DNA of 11,640 nucleotides from Chthoniobacter flavus (GTDB lineage: Bacteria > Verrucomicrobiota > Verrucomicrobiia > Chthoniobacterales > Terrimicrobiaceae), in assembly GCA_945903555.1 (NCBI GenBank), contig CAMDOJ010000042.1:1-11640 (forward strand), in the 5' to 3' direction. The first letter of the stretch is position 1; each line of letters opens with the position of its first letter. A model generated the notes under the pieces. The model was not told the DNA's origin. It ran no database searches and saw only the letters and a list, made by a program, of their open reading frames with translations. The translations under genes were made by a program, and so were the position numbers. This document shows, piece after piece, positions 1-6,530 of the stretch.

Positions 1-190
1 CGGCTCCGCCGCAATTCCCGTTAATTGAATCGCTTCCGCTCACCCTACGGGCTGCTTTCAGCAGTCTTTCTCCGCTACTCTCCGATTCTGTCTAAGATTA
101 TACCGCCTTCCGTGACAAATTTGACACAAAGGGAATTTTCTTTGCCCAGAGGGCTTGCGCTGGCCAAAGCCTGTGTGTAGACTTCATCTC
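1..190. other. Left-edge non-coding sequence upstream of the Rpn-type gene
   Basis: I see no convincing gene here. A small inverted repeat lies at 52-64 (CTGC, five-base loop, GCAG), with no U-run strong enough to call a terminator. A TTGACA at 121-126 resembles a -35 box, but no -10 box lies at proper spacing. The open minus-strand frame that covers part of this stretch runs antisense through the nuclease gene and looks like a shadow. Confidence 0.4.
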
Positions 191-790
191 ATGCGCTACT
201 TGGATCCCAAGAACGACTTCACCTTTCATAAGGTGTTTGGTCAGCATCCGCATCTTCTCAAGAGCTTTCTCAACGCTCTGCTGCCCCTCGAACCCGACGC
301 CCAGATTGAGGAACTTGAGTATCTTCCCAGCGAGTTGGTCCCCGAAGTCCTGCAGACACGCAACAGCATCGTGGATGTTCGCTGCGTGGACCAAAAAAAA
401 CGCCAATTCATCGTCGAGATGCAGATGCTCTGGACCGATAGCTTCATGAACCGGGTTCTCTTTAACGCCTCGAAAGCTTATGTGAAGCAGCTGAAAATCG
501 GTCAGGAATACCACCTACTTCAACCTGTCTATTCGCTCAACCTCGTCGATGACACATTCATCAAGGACAGTCCCGAGTGGTATCATCACTATCGGATTGT
601 CCACGCCCTTGATACAGACCGCCAGATCGAGGGGTTGGAATTCGTCTTTGTGGAATTGCCGAAGTTTCGCCCACAAACGATACCCGAAAAGCGCCTACAA
701 GTGCTCTGGTTGCGGTATCTCACGGAAGTCGGCGAGAAGTCTGCGGAGGTTTCCATCGACCTGCTCGCACAGCAGGAAGTGCGCGGATGA
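191..790 (+). CDS. Rpn-family PD-(D/E)XK nuclease / putative transposase, C-terminally truncated
   Basis: The 199-residue protein opens with MRYLDPKNDFTFHKVFG, the usual start of the Rpn/PD-(D/E)XK nuclease family transposases (recombination-promoting nucleases, often found as mobile or toxin-like accessory genes). I chose the ATG at 191 because the homologous start is there; an in-frame ATG at 155 would add twelve unconserved residues. The nuclease core is visible: Asp62 in the strand IVDVRC and the E76-x-Q78 motif in FIVEMQM, matching the family's D...ExQ variant. Family members usually run to about 280-310 residues. This one stops right after the segment LLAQQEV, where the family normally continues into a helical tail. 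A repeat with a GGGGTC head starts four bases after the stop, so the 3' end was probably lost when that element arrived. The core may still fold, but activity is uncertain. The family call is firm; an intact function is not. Confidence 0.85.
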   Translation: MRYLDPKNDFTFHKVFGQHPHLLKSFLNALLPLEPDAQIEELEYLPSELVPEVLQTRNSIVDVRCVDQKKRQFIVEMQMLWTDSFMNRVLFNASKAYVKQLKIGQEYHLLQPVYSLNLVDDTFIKDSPEWYHHYRIVHALDTDRQIEGLEFVFVELPKFRPQTIPEKRLQVLWLRYLTEVGEKSAEVSIDLLAQQEVRG

Positions 791-793
791 AAT

Positions 794-853
794 CGGGGTC
801 AGTGTGCATTTTCTTTCATTTTCTTAAAACCAATTGATGGCAAGTTGATTGTG
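794..853. repeat. Short direct repeat, copy 1 (GGGGTC head, CATTTTCTTTCATTTT body)
   Basis: This 60-bp segment begins CGGGGTCAGTG and ends GATTGTG. It matches 2697-2754 at roughly 80% by eye, with two or three single-base gaps. It starts directly after the truncated nuclease gene. The GGGGTC head followed by CATT and CATTT blocks also resembles the first 30 bases of the repeat unit at 6229, which suggests one broad family of small non-autonomous elements. No transposase for it is present in the window. Confidence 0.7.
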
Positions 854-933
854 GAGGGAATTTAAGGCTCATCAACCACGAAAAACACGAATTTTCACGA
901 ATGGGGAGCGGTAGCGCTTGGGAAGATCGTAAT
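854..933. other. Intergenic spacer between two repeats
   Basis: No gene is seen. The stretch holds a run of CACGAA repeats (about 878-902) and then GGAGCG at 905-910, followed by a weak AGCG-GTAG-CGCT hairpin. The GGAGCG corresponds in place to the start of the first hairpin in the units at 6304 and 6606, so this may be a diverged left part of the same element. Confidence 0.35.
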
Positions 934-1124
934 GCCGAGGAGGACCTCGGCGTTCCCGGGGGAAGGAAAATCCCGGCAGTCACAGACAGTTGCTACAAAG
1001 TGACGGGTGGTGCAATTAGAACGAGAATCCGTAACTGATTAGCTTTTGGTATCAAAATGGAAAAATGACGAGGTGACGTTCAAACAAGAGTAAACTATGT
1101 ATTGCAAATAAGAAAACATAGTGT
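934..1124. repeat. Dispersed 191-bp repeat, copy upstream of fic
   Basis: This segment aligns without gaps to 6343-6533. I counted 18 mismatches over 191 positions, about 91% identity. It begins with a perfect hairpin, GCCGAGG-AGGA-CCTCGGC (934-951), and ends with a second inverted repeat, ACTATGT (1094-1100) and ACATAGT (1116-1122), separated by 15 bases. The repeat stops 24 bases before the Fic ATG, so it supplies the sequence where that gene's promoter should be. Confidence 0.85.
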
Positions 1125-1137
1125 ATTCCAGACAAGA
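1081..1137 (+). promoter_or_regulatory. Three spaced direct repeats just upstream of fic, candidate operator
   Basis: Three related octamers occur at 1081 (CAAACAAG), 1105 (CAAATAAG) and 1130 (CAGACAAG). The steps are 24 and 25 bases, and the second and third share a TGTATT lead-in. They overlap the ACTATGT/ACATAGT inverted repeat and end 11 bases before the ATG. AbiEi-type antitoxins are known to repress their own promoters by binding repeats, and the downstream protein carries an AbiEi-like N-terminus, so an operator is plausible. Against this, the first two repeats also occur at 6495-6530, where no Fic gene follows. Confidence 0.3.
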
Positions 1138-1148
1138 GTTTTTTCAAT

Positions 1149-2675
1149 ATGACGCCCAATCAACGACTCGCCCAGCATTTAAAGGCGGCCACCGCTGTGG
1201 CCCAGGAGAGCGTTGTTCGTGGCAAGGATCTGACGCAACGCCAGCGTGAATTTCTCGCAAGAGCAGGTTGCCTGATCGAAATCATGAAAGGTTGGTATTT
1301 ACTCGCTCCGCCAGGGGTGGATGCGGGCGATACGACGCTCTGGCACGGCAATTTTTGGGCGTTTCTGGCATTCTATCTGGAAGCACGTTTCGGCAAGGAC
1401 TACTGCGTAAGCGCGGAGTGTTCGCTGGATTTGTGGGCGGGGCGATCACGCACGCCGACACAGGTAATCATTATCACTCGCGAGGGCGGCAACAACAGGA
1501 TCGAGTTGGCTTTTGGCACATCGCTCCTCACCTATCGCGATGAAGCGAGGTTGCCGGCCCAGTTGATAAAATTTCGCGGATTGAATGTGATGCCGCCGGG
1601 CATGGCTTTGGCTCGGGTGTCTCCGGCCTTTTTTGAAAAGGATCGGGCGAGCGCTGAAATCCTTCTCCGTATTACCGATGAGCAGGAGATCGCTAGGGGG
1701 CTTTTGGAATTTGGCAGAACTGCGCCAGGCAACCGCGTAGTCGGTGCTTTGCAGGCTATTGGTCAGGAACAAAAGGCGCAGAGGGTGGTGGAAATCCTCT
1801 CCATCGGGAGGTTGATCGTAAAACCTGAGAATCCATTTGAGAGTTCCGGAGGCTTGATCGGTTCTCAGATTCTGATCCGCAGTCCCTATGCCGGACGGGT
1901 CCATGCGCTCTGGTCGGAAATGCGGGGCGCCGTGATCGAGAATTTTCCACATCCGCCCGGCGAGCGGATGTCTAAAGAAGCTTACCTTCGTAAAGCTGGC
2001 GATATTTATAAGAATGACGCCTACCATTCCCTCTCGATCGAAGGCTACGCCGTCACGCCCGAGTTAATCGAAAGAATCCGGAGTGGAGGCTTCCCTCAAG
2101 ACACGCATGAAGGCCGACTGCAACATGATGCCATGGCTGCGAAAGGTTACTTCCTTGCGCACCAAGCCGTGATGGGGAGCATTGGTCGAATTTTCGATGG
2201 GGAGCGGCCGGGACAGGTCGTCGAGAGGGATCTGCAAACTTGGTATGCGAAACTTCATCAGCCTTATGTGGATGCCGGAACAATCCCGGCTTACTCTCTC
2301 GCCGGTTATCGGGAGAGGTCGGTATTCATCCGCCACTCGCTGCATGTGCCTCCGCCGCGCGAAGCCGTGCCTGATGCGATGGAGGCGCTCTTTGTGGCCT
2401 TGGCTGGTGAGGAGCATCCGGGCGTCCGTGCCGTGCTGGGTCATTTTGTTTTTGTTTTCATTCACCCGTATCAGGATGGCAATGGCCGTCTCGGACGGTT
2501 TCTGATGAATGCCATGCTGGCATCCGGGGGCTACGGATGGACGGTCATTCGCGTGAGCCGACGAGCCGAATACATGGCGGCACTGGAGGAGGCTTCCACG
2601 CGTGGCGGCATCGCGGCGTTCTGCCGCTTCGTAGCGCAGGAAATGAAAGTGGACTGGCGTTCAAATGAAGATTAA
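1149..2675 (+). CDS. Fic-domain protein with AbiEi-like N-terminal domain
   Basis: This 508-residue protein joins two modules. Residues 1 to about 190 resemble AbiEi/type IV antitoxin-like proteins: a winged-helix-type start, then a segment with YCVSAECSLDLWAG and RTPTQVIIITREGG. Residues about 280-500 form a Fic domain, with the catalytic loop HPYQDGNGRLGR at 439-450 (His439, Gly/Asn anion hole, Arg). Fic enzymes generally transfer AMP or a related group from a nucleotide to a hydroxyl on a target protein. The inhibitory helix motif SxxxEG is present just before the Fic core (Ser294, Glu298, Gly299), so the protein is predicted to be self-inhibited, with Glu298 blocking productive ATP binding. 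The ATG at 1149 has no clear Shine-Dalgarno. The gene stands alone between two related short repeats (794-853 and 2697-2754). The target and whether it acts as a toxin are unknown. Confidence 0.9.
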   Translation: MTPNQRLAQHLKAATAVAQESVVRGKDLTQRQREFLARAGCLIEIMKGWYLLAPPGVDAGDTTLWHGNFWAFLAFYLEARFGKDYCVSAECSLDLWAGRSRTPTQVIIITREGGNNRIELAFGTSLLTYRDEARLPAQLIKFRGLNVMPPGMALARVSPAFFEKDRASAEILLRITDEQEIARGLLEFGRTAPGNRVVGALQAIGQEQKAQRVVEILSIGRLIVKPENPFESSGGLIGSQILIRSPYAGRVHALWSEMRGAVIENFPHPPGERMSKEAYLRKAGDIYKNDAYHSLSIEGYAVTPELIERIRSGGFPQDTHEGRLQHDAMAAKGYFLAHQAVMGSIGRIFDGERPGQVVERDLQTWYAKLHQPYVDAGTIPAYSLAGYRERSVFIRHSLHVPPPREAVPDAMEALFVALAGEEHPGVRAVLGHFVFVFIHPYQDGNGRLGRFLMNAMLASGGYGWTVIRVSRRAEYMAALEEASTRGGIAAFCRFVAQEMKVDWRSNED

Positions 2676-2696
2676 ACCTGTTAAAGGAAAAACATT

Positions 2697-2754
2697 CGGG
2701 GTAGGTAACATTTCCTTTCATTTTTCTAAAAATCATTGATGGCAGTTTATTGTG
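2697..2754. repeat. Short direct repeat, copy 2, downstream of fic
   Basis: The segment starts CGGGGTAGG 22 bases after the Fic stop codon and ends TTTATTGTG. It is a diverged, same-orientation copy of 794-853; the shared blocks are CATTT, CTTTCATTTT, TAAAA and ATTGATGGCA. With the first copy it brackets the fic region. Confidence 0.7.
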
Positions 2755-3050
2755 TCAGAAACCTGAGTTTTAACGCCTAAGATTGTAAGTTTTTAAGATT
2801 CTTTGGGAACTATATACAATCAATGCTCGCCGGAAGGGCATCGACCGAGGCCGTCTGTGGGTTGCAAAGAGTGCTGTGTAAGGCGTGTTTTTACAAATTC
2901 AACGAATGGTCGTTTGTATGGGGTGAGTGGTAAAAATGCGGACATTAATGGTTAAAATATCATTTTATTAAATGTCAAATTAATCAGAACATATTGACAT
3001 TATGAATAATATCTGTACCCTCTACTGGATTCTTATTAGAAAACTAAAGC
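2755..3050. other. AT-rich intergenic region before the metalloprotease gene
   Basis: I see no gene here. Around 2941-3000 the motif GACATT occurs twice (2941, 2996) and its complement AATGTC once (2971), giving a loose inverted and direct repeat around an AT-rich core. A TTGACA at 2994-2999 could be a -35 box for the gene at 3051, but the hexamers at 16-18 bases spacing do not look like a -10 box. Confidence 0.35.
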
Positions 3051-3548
3051 ATGAAATACTTTATAGGAATTTTTATTGTTTTGGCTGGATATTTTTACGC
3101 TCTGCATGAATCAAAAAAGGATTTGGTTGTTTATTATAGATACGATGGGTTTCATCCGAAGGTCATTCAGGCTGGGTTGAGGCAGTGGCAGGAATTGAAG
3201 AATATCAAATTTCAAAAGACTCATCGTGATGGATTTGCGGTGCTCAAAATTTATGATGTAGATCAGCATAAAATGGATAATACCAGCTATTATGGGGAGT
3301 TTATGGGCTACAAAAATATCATCCGTTTGAATCGAAGCAAGACATTGAATGAGAGGCAGTGGGAAGCTGTGGTGGCGCATGAGGTGGGGCACTTGTTTCT
3401 TCTGGGGCATAGTGAAGATCCCCGATCTGTCATGAGCAATAACATCCATGTGAATGCCGATGATCTTAAAAATGCGGTAAAACTTAAATCATTATTTTAT
3501 TATAAACAAATCATCCTCAACATGATAGACAAAATTACTTTTAGGTAG
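3051..3548 (+). CDS. Small membrane-anchored or secreted matrixin-like zinc metalloprotease
   Basis: The product has 165 residues. Residues 3-18 are hydrophobic after a single Lys, a signal anchor or signal peptide, so the catalytic part should lie outside the cytoplasm. The zinc motif is HEVGHLFLLGHS (His110, Glu111, His114, His120), followed eight residues later by Met128 in RSVMSNN, a likely Met-turn. This layout is that of metzincins of the matrixin type, whose motif is HExxHxxGxxH plus Met-turn. The glycine normally at the eighth motif position is a leucine here and glycine sits two places later, which is unusual. The gene is visibly richer in A/T than its neighbours, suggesting recent acquisition. 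The stop is 27 bases before the next ATG, so co-transcription with the M28 peptidase gene is likely. Substrate unknown. Confidence 0.75.
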   Translation: MKYFIGIFIVLAGYFYALHESKKDLVVYYRYDGFHPKVIQAGLRQWQELKNIKFQKTHRDGFAVLKIYDVDQHKMDNTSYYGEFMGYKNIIRLNRSKTLNERQWEAVVAHEVGHLFLLGHSEDPRSVMSNNIHVNADDLKNAVKLKSLFYYKQIILNMIDKITFR

Positions 3549-3575
3549 AGTCCGCCCTTCTTATTGAGAATCACT

Positions 3576-4517
3576 ATGAAAACCCCAAAAATAAAATCTG
3601 ATCCCGAGACATTTCGTCAATTAAATGAAAGAGAGTCGCTGGATGAGCGTCTTGTGCTGATTGTTAAAAATCTGGCTGCTGAGCAGAAGAATACTTTTTT
3701 GAATCCGGCAGGGTTGGCTCATGCGGCGGATTACATCGAGGCGTTTTTTCTGGGCTTGGGTTTGAAGACGATGAGGCAGACGTATGAGGCGGATGGAGTA
3801 GAGTGTCATAATATCGAGGCTGTGGGGAGCAGTTTTCAGGGGAGGGCCAAGCCTCATTACATTCTGGGAGCGCACTATGACTCCGCTCTGGGAGCGCCGG
3901 GAGCCGATGATAATATCTCGGCGGTGGCAGTGATGCTTGAGACGGCGAGGGGCTTGCTGGCTACGCCGGAAGTGCTCAAGCATTTGCGCTTCGTTGCTTA
4001 TGTGAATGAGGAAGCACCTCATTTCTCAACCGAAACGATGGGCAGCTACGTGCACGCGCGGTTGTGTCGGGCAGCGGGTGATAATATCCTTGGCATGATC
4101 TGTCTGGAAAGCTTGGGCTACTACTCCAATGAGTCAGGATCGCAGGAGTTGCCGGAAATGTCGGAAGAAATGCTTGCCTTATCCGCAACGCTCATGGTGG
4201 AGCGAGGCATCACGCCTGATGTGGGCAACTTTCTGGCGTTGGTGGGCGATGAGGCATCGCAGGAGTTGCTTATGAGATTTGATGCGCTTTTTAGTAAAAG
4301 TTTAGGCGTCTCAGTCATGCCTATGGTAAACCCTGAAATGCGACTTTCGGATCAGTTCAGCTACTGGGATGTAGGCTACCCAGCGCTCATGCTAACGGAT
4401 ACCGCATTTTTCCGAAATCCGAACTATCACGAGCCAAGCGACACTTTCGATACCCTGAATTACTGCATCATGGCGCGAATCACTCGTAATCTCATCGAGG
4501 CACTACAAAAGTTGTAA
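3576..4517 (+). CDS. M28-family zinc peptidase
   Basis: The 313-residue protein keeps the metal-site pattern of family M28 (aminopeptidase Y/S type and related glutaminyl cyclases): His100 and Asp102 in LGAHYDS, Asp112 in GADDN, the Glu145-Glu146 pair in NEEAPHF, Glu178 in CLESLGYY, and His285 in YHEPSDT. By family analogy Asp112 bridges two zinc ions, Glu145 is the general base and His285 is the last ligand. There is no obvious signal peptide, so a cytoplasmic location is likely unless export is unconventional. I chose ATG 3576; an in-frame TTG at 3564 would add four residues. The gene sits 27 bases after the metalloprotease and 11 bases before a tiny ORF that leads into the PcfJ-domain gene, suggesting one transcript. 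The specific substrate cannot be read from sequence. Confidence 0.88.
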   Translation: MKTPKIKSDPETFRQLNERESLDERLVLIVKNLAAEQKNTFLNPAGLAHAADYIEAFFLGLGLKTMRQTYEADGVECHNIEAVGSSFQGRAKPHYILGAHYDSALGAPGADDNISAVAVMLETARGLLATPEVLKHLRFVAYVNEEAPHFSTETMGSYVHARLCRAAGDNILGMICLESLGYYSNESGSQELPEMSEEMLALSATLMVERGITPDVGNFLALVGDEASQELLMRFDALFSKSLGVSVMPMVNPEMRLSDQFSYWDVGYPALMLTDTAFFRNPNYHEPSDTFDTLNYCIMARITRNLIEALQKL

Positions 4518-4528
4518 AAATTAACATT

Positions 4529-4618
4529 ATGAACGACTCTCCCCAGCACGAGAACTCCGCTTACAACTTTAACTTGGATATTTATTCCAACCTTAATTCT
4601 AACCCCTTCGATCCATGA
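4529..4618 (+). CDS. 29-residue ORF translationally coupled to the PcfJ-domain gene
   Basis: An ATG 11 bases after the M28 stop opens a 29-codon frame whose TGA (4616-4618) overlaps the next gene's ATG (4615-4617) as ATGA. The peptide is polar and rich in Asn, with Asp, Ser, Tyr and Pro; it has no Cys, no Lys or Arg and no hydrophobic helix, so it is acidic and soluble. It matches no family I know. ATGA overlaps normally indicate coupling in which ribosomes ending one frame restart on the next. Neither gene has a clear Shine-Dalgarno, so the small frame may act as a ribosome-delivery leader, or it could encode a real micro-protein. Chance is possible at this length. Confidence 0.45.
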   Translation: MNDSPQHENSAYNFNLDIYSNLNSNPFDP

Positions 4619-6186
4619 AATTCGCCAAAAAACCAGTTCGCTCGAGCAAAAGTATAGCACCCGCTGAAATCCGGGTGCTCGCCGAATTGGGGGGTGAAAT
4701 TCTCATCCAGAGTCCTCAAGGGTTTCTCTTGATTTTTCGAGACCGGACTCCTGAGAATCTCACCCGCCAACTCCGCTATTTTGATATACTCGAGTGGCGA
4801 GAGCGAAGGGAGATGGATCTGTTTTTCCCCAATGAGTTTGAAGGCTTGGTGGAACCCGAGCGGATGCACGATGCAGCAGATCTTTTTGCCTTATGCTCAA
4901 GCGAGACGTTGGCTCATTTAAATCAGGACATCCTGAATTTTAGCGCCTCGAATGTGGAATTTTATAATTGCATCCACTCCACCAATCCGTTCCGTGTCAA
5001 AGCTCGCATTCAAGCCCTCACGGTTCTACCCATGCTGAAGTGGGAATTTTTTAGCATGAACAAAGTCTCGGATCGCGTCCGTCGTCGGATCGATGCCGGC
5101 GAGAGCGTATGGGATGCCTATCTGGAGTTTCACCCAGGAAAAGTCTCGATTCTACGCCGATTGGCGACAACTCAGGCGAGTCCAGCACCCTGGCGTGGAA
5201 ATCTTGAAGGACTACTTGCAGTGCTCGATCCAGTGGCACCCGAAAAGGTGCCGTGCACCGACGAGGAATGGAATGCTTTTCATTCGATTTATGTCGGGAT
5301 GAACGGCTTGAATGAGAGGTTCGATTTCTATGACAGACAGACCAGATGGAAGCTCCACCTATCCATCAAGCGGCGGTGGATGACTGAATCAAGTCGCATG
5401 GGGTGGGCAAATGCCTACCAAAAATTTGCGGCCATTGAGGGTGGCACTGATGCCATCCGAGACACATTCGATTTTTTGGATGCCATCGGGAATGCGGGGG
5501 ATTTTCTGGCAAGACGGTCTCGGGAAAAAACTGTTTCCGCTGAGGAACATGAGATCAAGTCATCTGAACGCTGGTTAAAGGCACCCCAAACTTTTGGCAT
5601 GTTCCGATTAGTCGAGTGGAGCGCCCGCTGGCATCGGATGATGTGGGACTATGCGGGTCTTTCTGACCGGCGCGATGAGGAATTAGATCGTTGGCCACTT
5701 CTCCTTCCTCAGCGAGTTCAATTGAGCACTGCCGTTCAGGCGGTATCGCTTGGATCCCCGCGTGCGCTCGCTGAAGAAGGGCAGCGCATGCAGCACTGCG
5801 TAGGAGGCTATTCCATCCCTTGCTTCCTGGGGGAATCCCACATCATTTCCCTGCGGGATTCCGACGATCGCTCTCTTTCCACTCTCGAAATAAGGTTGGG
5901 CAAATACAATGTGCGCGAAATGAAAATCGTTCAGCATAAGAGTCATGAAAACCGATCCCCAGAACGATTTTTGACATCTCTAGAGAACAATTTGTTATCG
6001 GCTATTCAGCGAAATGCAGACTTCAAAGCGCTGGCAGCAAGGCAAAGAAAGGCCGGAAAAGTTTACAAACTCCTGAAATCCAGAGATGGTTTGCTTGGCG
6101 AAGAATTCGGACAACAAGCTGTGGATCGGATTTCAGCAACTATGGGACAGGATCGATTGATGCGGCTTTTTCAATCGGATGTCTGA
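4615..6186 (+). CDS. PcfJ-domain protein of unknown function
   Basis: The 523-residue protein carries the core of the PcfJ-like family, named after an ORF of the enterococcal conjugative plasmid pCF10: EEGQRMQHCVGGY (His394, Cys395, Tyr399), then a Cys and GESHIISLRD, then a TLEIRL strand about 30 residues later. The invariant HCV-x-x-Y segment looks like a catalytic or metal/nucleic-acid binding site, but no activity is established for the family as far as I know. The N-terminal 350 residues are helical-looking, charged and rich in Trp and Arg, with no signal peptide or membrane segment. The start overlaps the preceding 29-codon ORF by four bases. Relatives occur on chromosomes as well as plasmids, so conjugation is not implied. 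A repeat block begins 43 bases after the stop. Confidence 0.8.
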   Translation: MKFAKKPVRSSKSIAPAEIRVLAELGGEILIQSPQGFLLIFRDRTPENLTRQLRYFDILEWRERREMDLFFPNEFEGLVEPERMHDAADLFALCSSETLAHLNQDILNFSASNVEFYNCIHSTNPFRVKARIQALTVLPMLKWEFFSMNKVSDRVRRRIDAGESVWDAYLEFHPGKVSILRRLATTQASPAPWRGNLEGLLAVLDPVAPEKVPCTDEEWNAFHSIYVGMNGLNERFDFYDRQTRWKLHLSIKRRWMTESSRMGWANAYQKFAAIEGGTDAIRDTFDFLDAIGNAGDFLARRSREKTVSAEEHEIKSSERWLKAPQTFGMFRLVEWSARWHRMMWDYAGLSDRRDEELDRWPLLLPQRVQLSTAVQAVSLGSPRALAEEGQRMQHCVGGYSIPCFLGESHIISLRDSDDRSLSTLEIRLGKYNVREMKIVQHKSHENRSPERFLTSLENNLLSAIQRNADFKALAARQRKAGKVYKLLKSRDGLLGEEFGQQAVDRISATMGQDRLMRLFQSDV

Positions 6187-6228
6187 TCCAGTGCAGAGCA
6201 TCGTGCTTGGGTTATGAACAATTAATGG

Positions 6229-6530
6229 TGTCAAAGGGGTCTGGCATTAATTATTGACATTTAGTTGTCCGGAGGCGCGAAAACCAATCTTGTGGATGGT
6301 ATAGGAGCGCCAACGTCCTCGTTGGCTTCAGTTGAGTGTTAGGCCGAGGAGGACCTCGGCGTTCCCGAGGGAAAGAAAATCCCGGCGCGCACAGACAGCC
6401 GCTACAAAGTGACGGGTGGCGCAATTAGAATGAGAGTCCGAAACTGATTAGCTGTTGGTATCGAGATGGAAAAATAACGATGTGACGTTCAAACAAGAGC
6501 AAACTATGTATTGCAAACAAGAAAACATAG
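6229..6530. repeat. 302-bp repeat unit, full copy, with two REP-like hairpins
   Basis: The unit begins TGTCAAAGGGGTCTGGC and is repeated from 6531. It opens with an inverted repeat, TGTCAA (6229-6234) and TTGACA (6254-6259). It then holds hairpin 1, GCCAACG-TCCT-CGTTGGC (6309-6326) preceded by GGAG, and hairpin 2, GCCGAGG-AGGA-CCTCGGC (6343-6360) followed by GTTCCC. From 6343 onward it matches 934-1124 upstream of fic. It ends with ACTATGT/ACATAGT (6503-6509 and 6525-6531). It encodes no protein I can support, so any movement would need help in trans. Confidence 0.85.
6309..6360. repeat. Paired, oppositely oriented REP-like hairpins
   Basis: The two hairpins have 7-bp perfect stems and 4-base loops, TCCT and AGGA, which are complementary. 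Read on the other strand, hairpin 2 becomes GCCGAGG-TCCT-CCTCGGC, so both follow GCC-NNN-G-TCCT-C-N'N'N'-GGC and differ by changes on both sides of the stem that keep pairing. Each is preceded on its own strand by GGAGC or GGAAC. Two inverted REP units facing each other form a BIME-like arrangement. Confidence 0.7.

Noticed and set aside
52..64. Transcription terminator at the left edge
   Set aside because: The stem is only four base pairs and the following bases are T-rich but interrupted by C.
98..514. 138-codon minus-strand open frame across the start of the nuclease gene
   Set aside because: It is antisense to a clear Rpn-family coding frame and its translation resembles no family.
1446..2027. 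193-codon minus-strand frame inside the Fic gene
   Set aside because: The Fic frame has catalytic and inhibitory motifs; this one is a shadow with no recognisable domain.
2994..2999. TTGACA as a -35 box for the metalloprotease gene
   Set aside because: No -10-like hexamer lies at 16-18 bases; the nearest candidates are poor, so I do not call a promoter.
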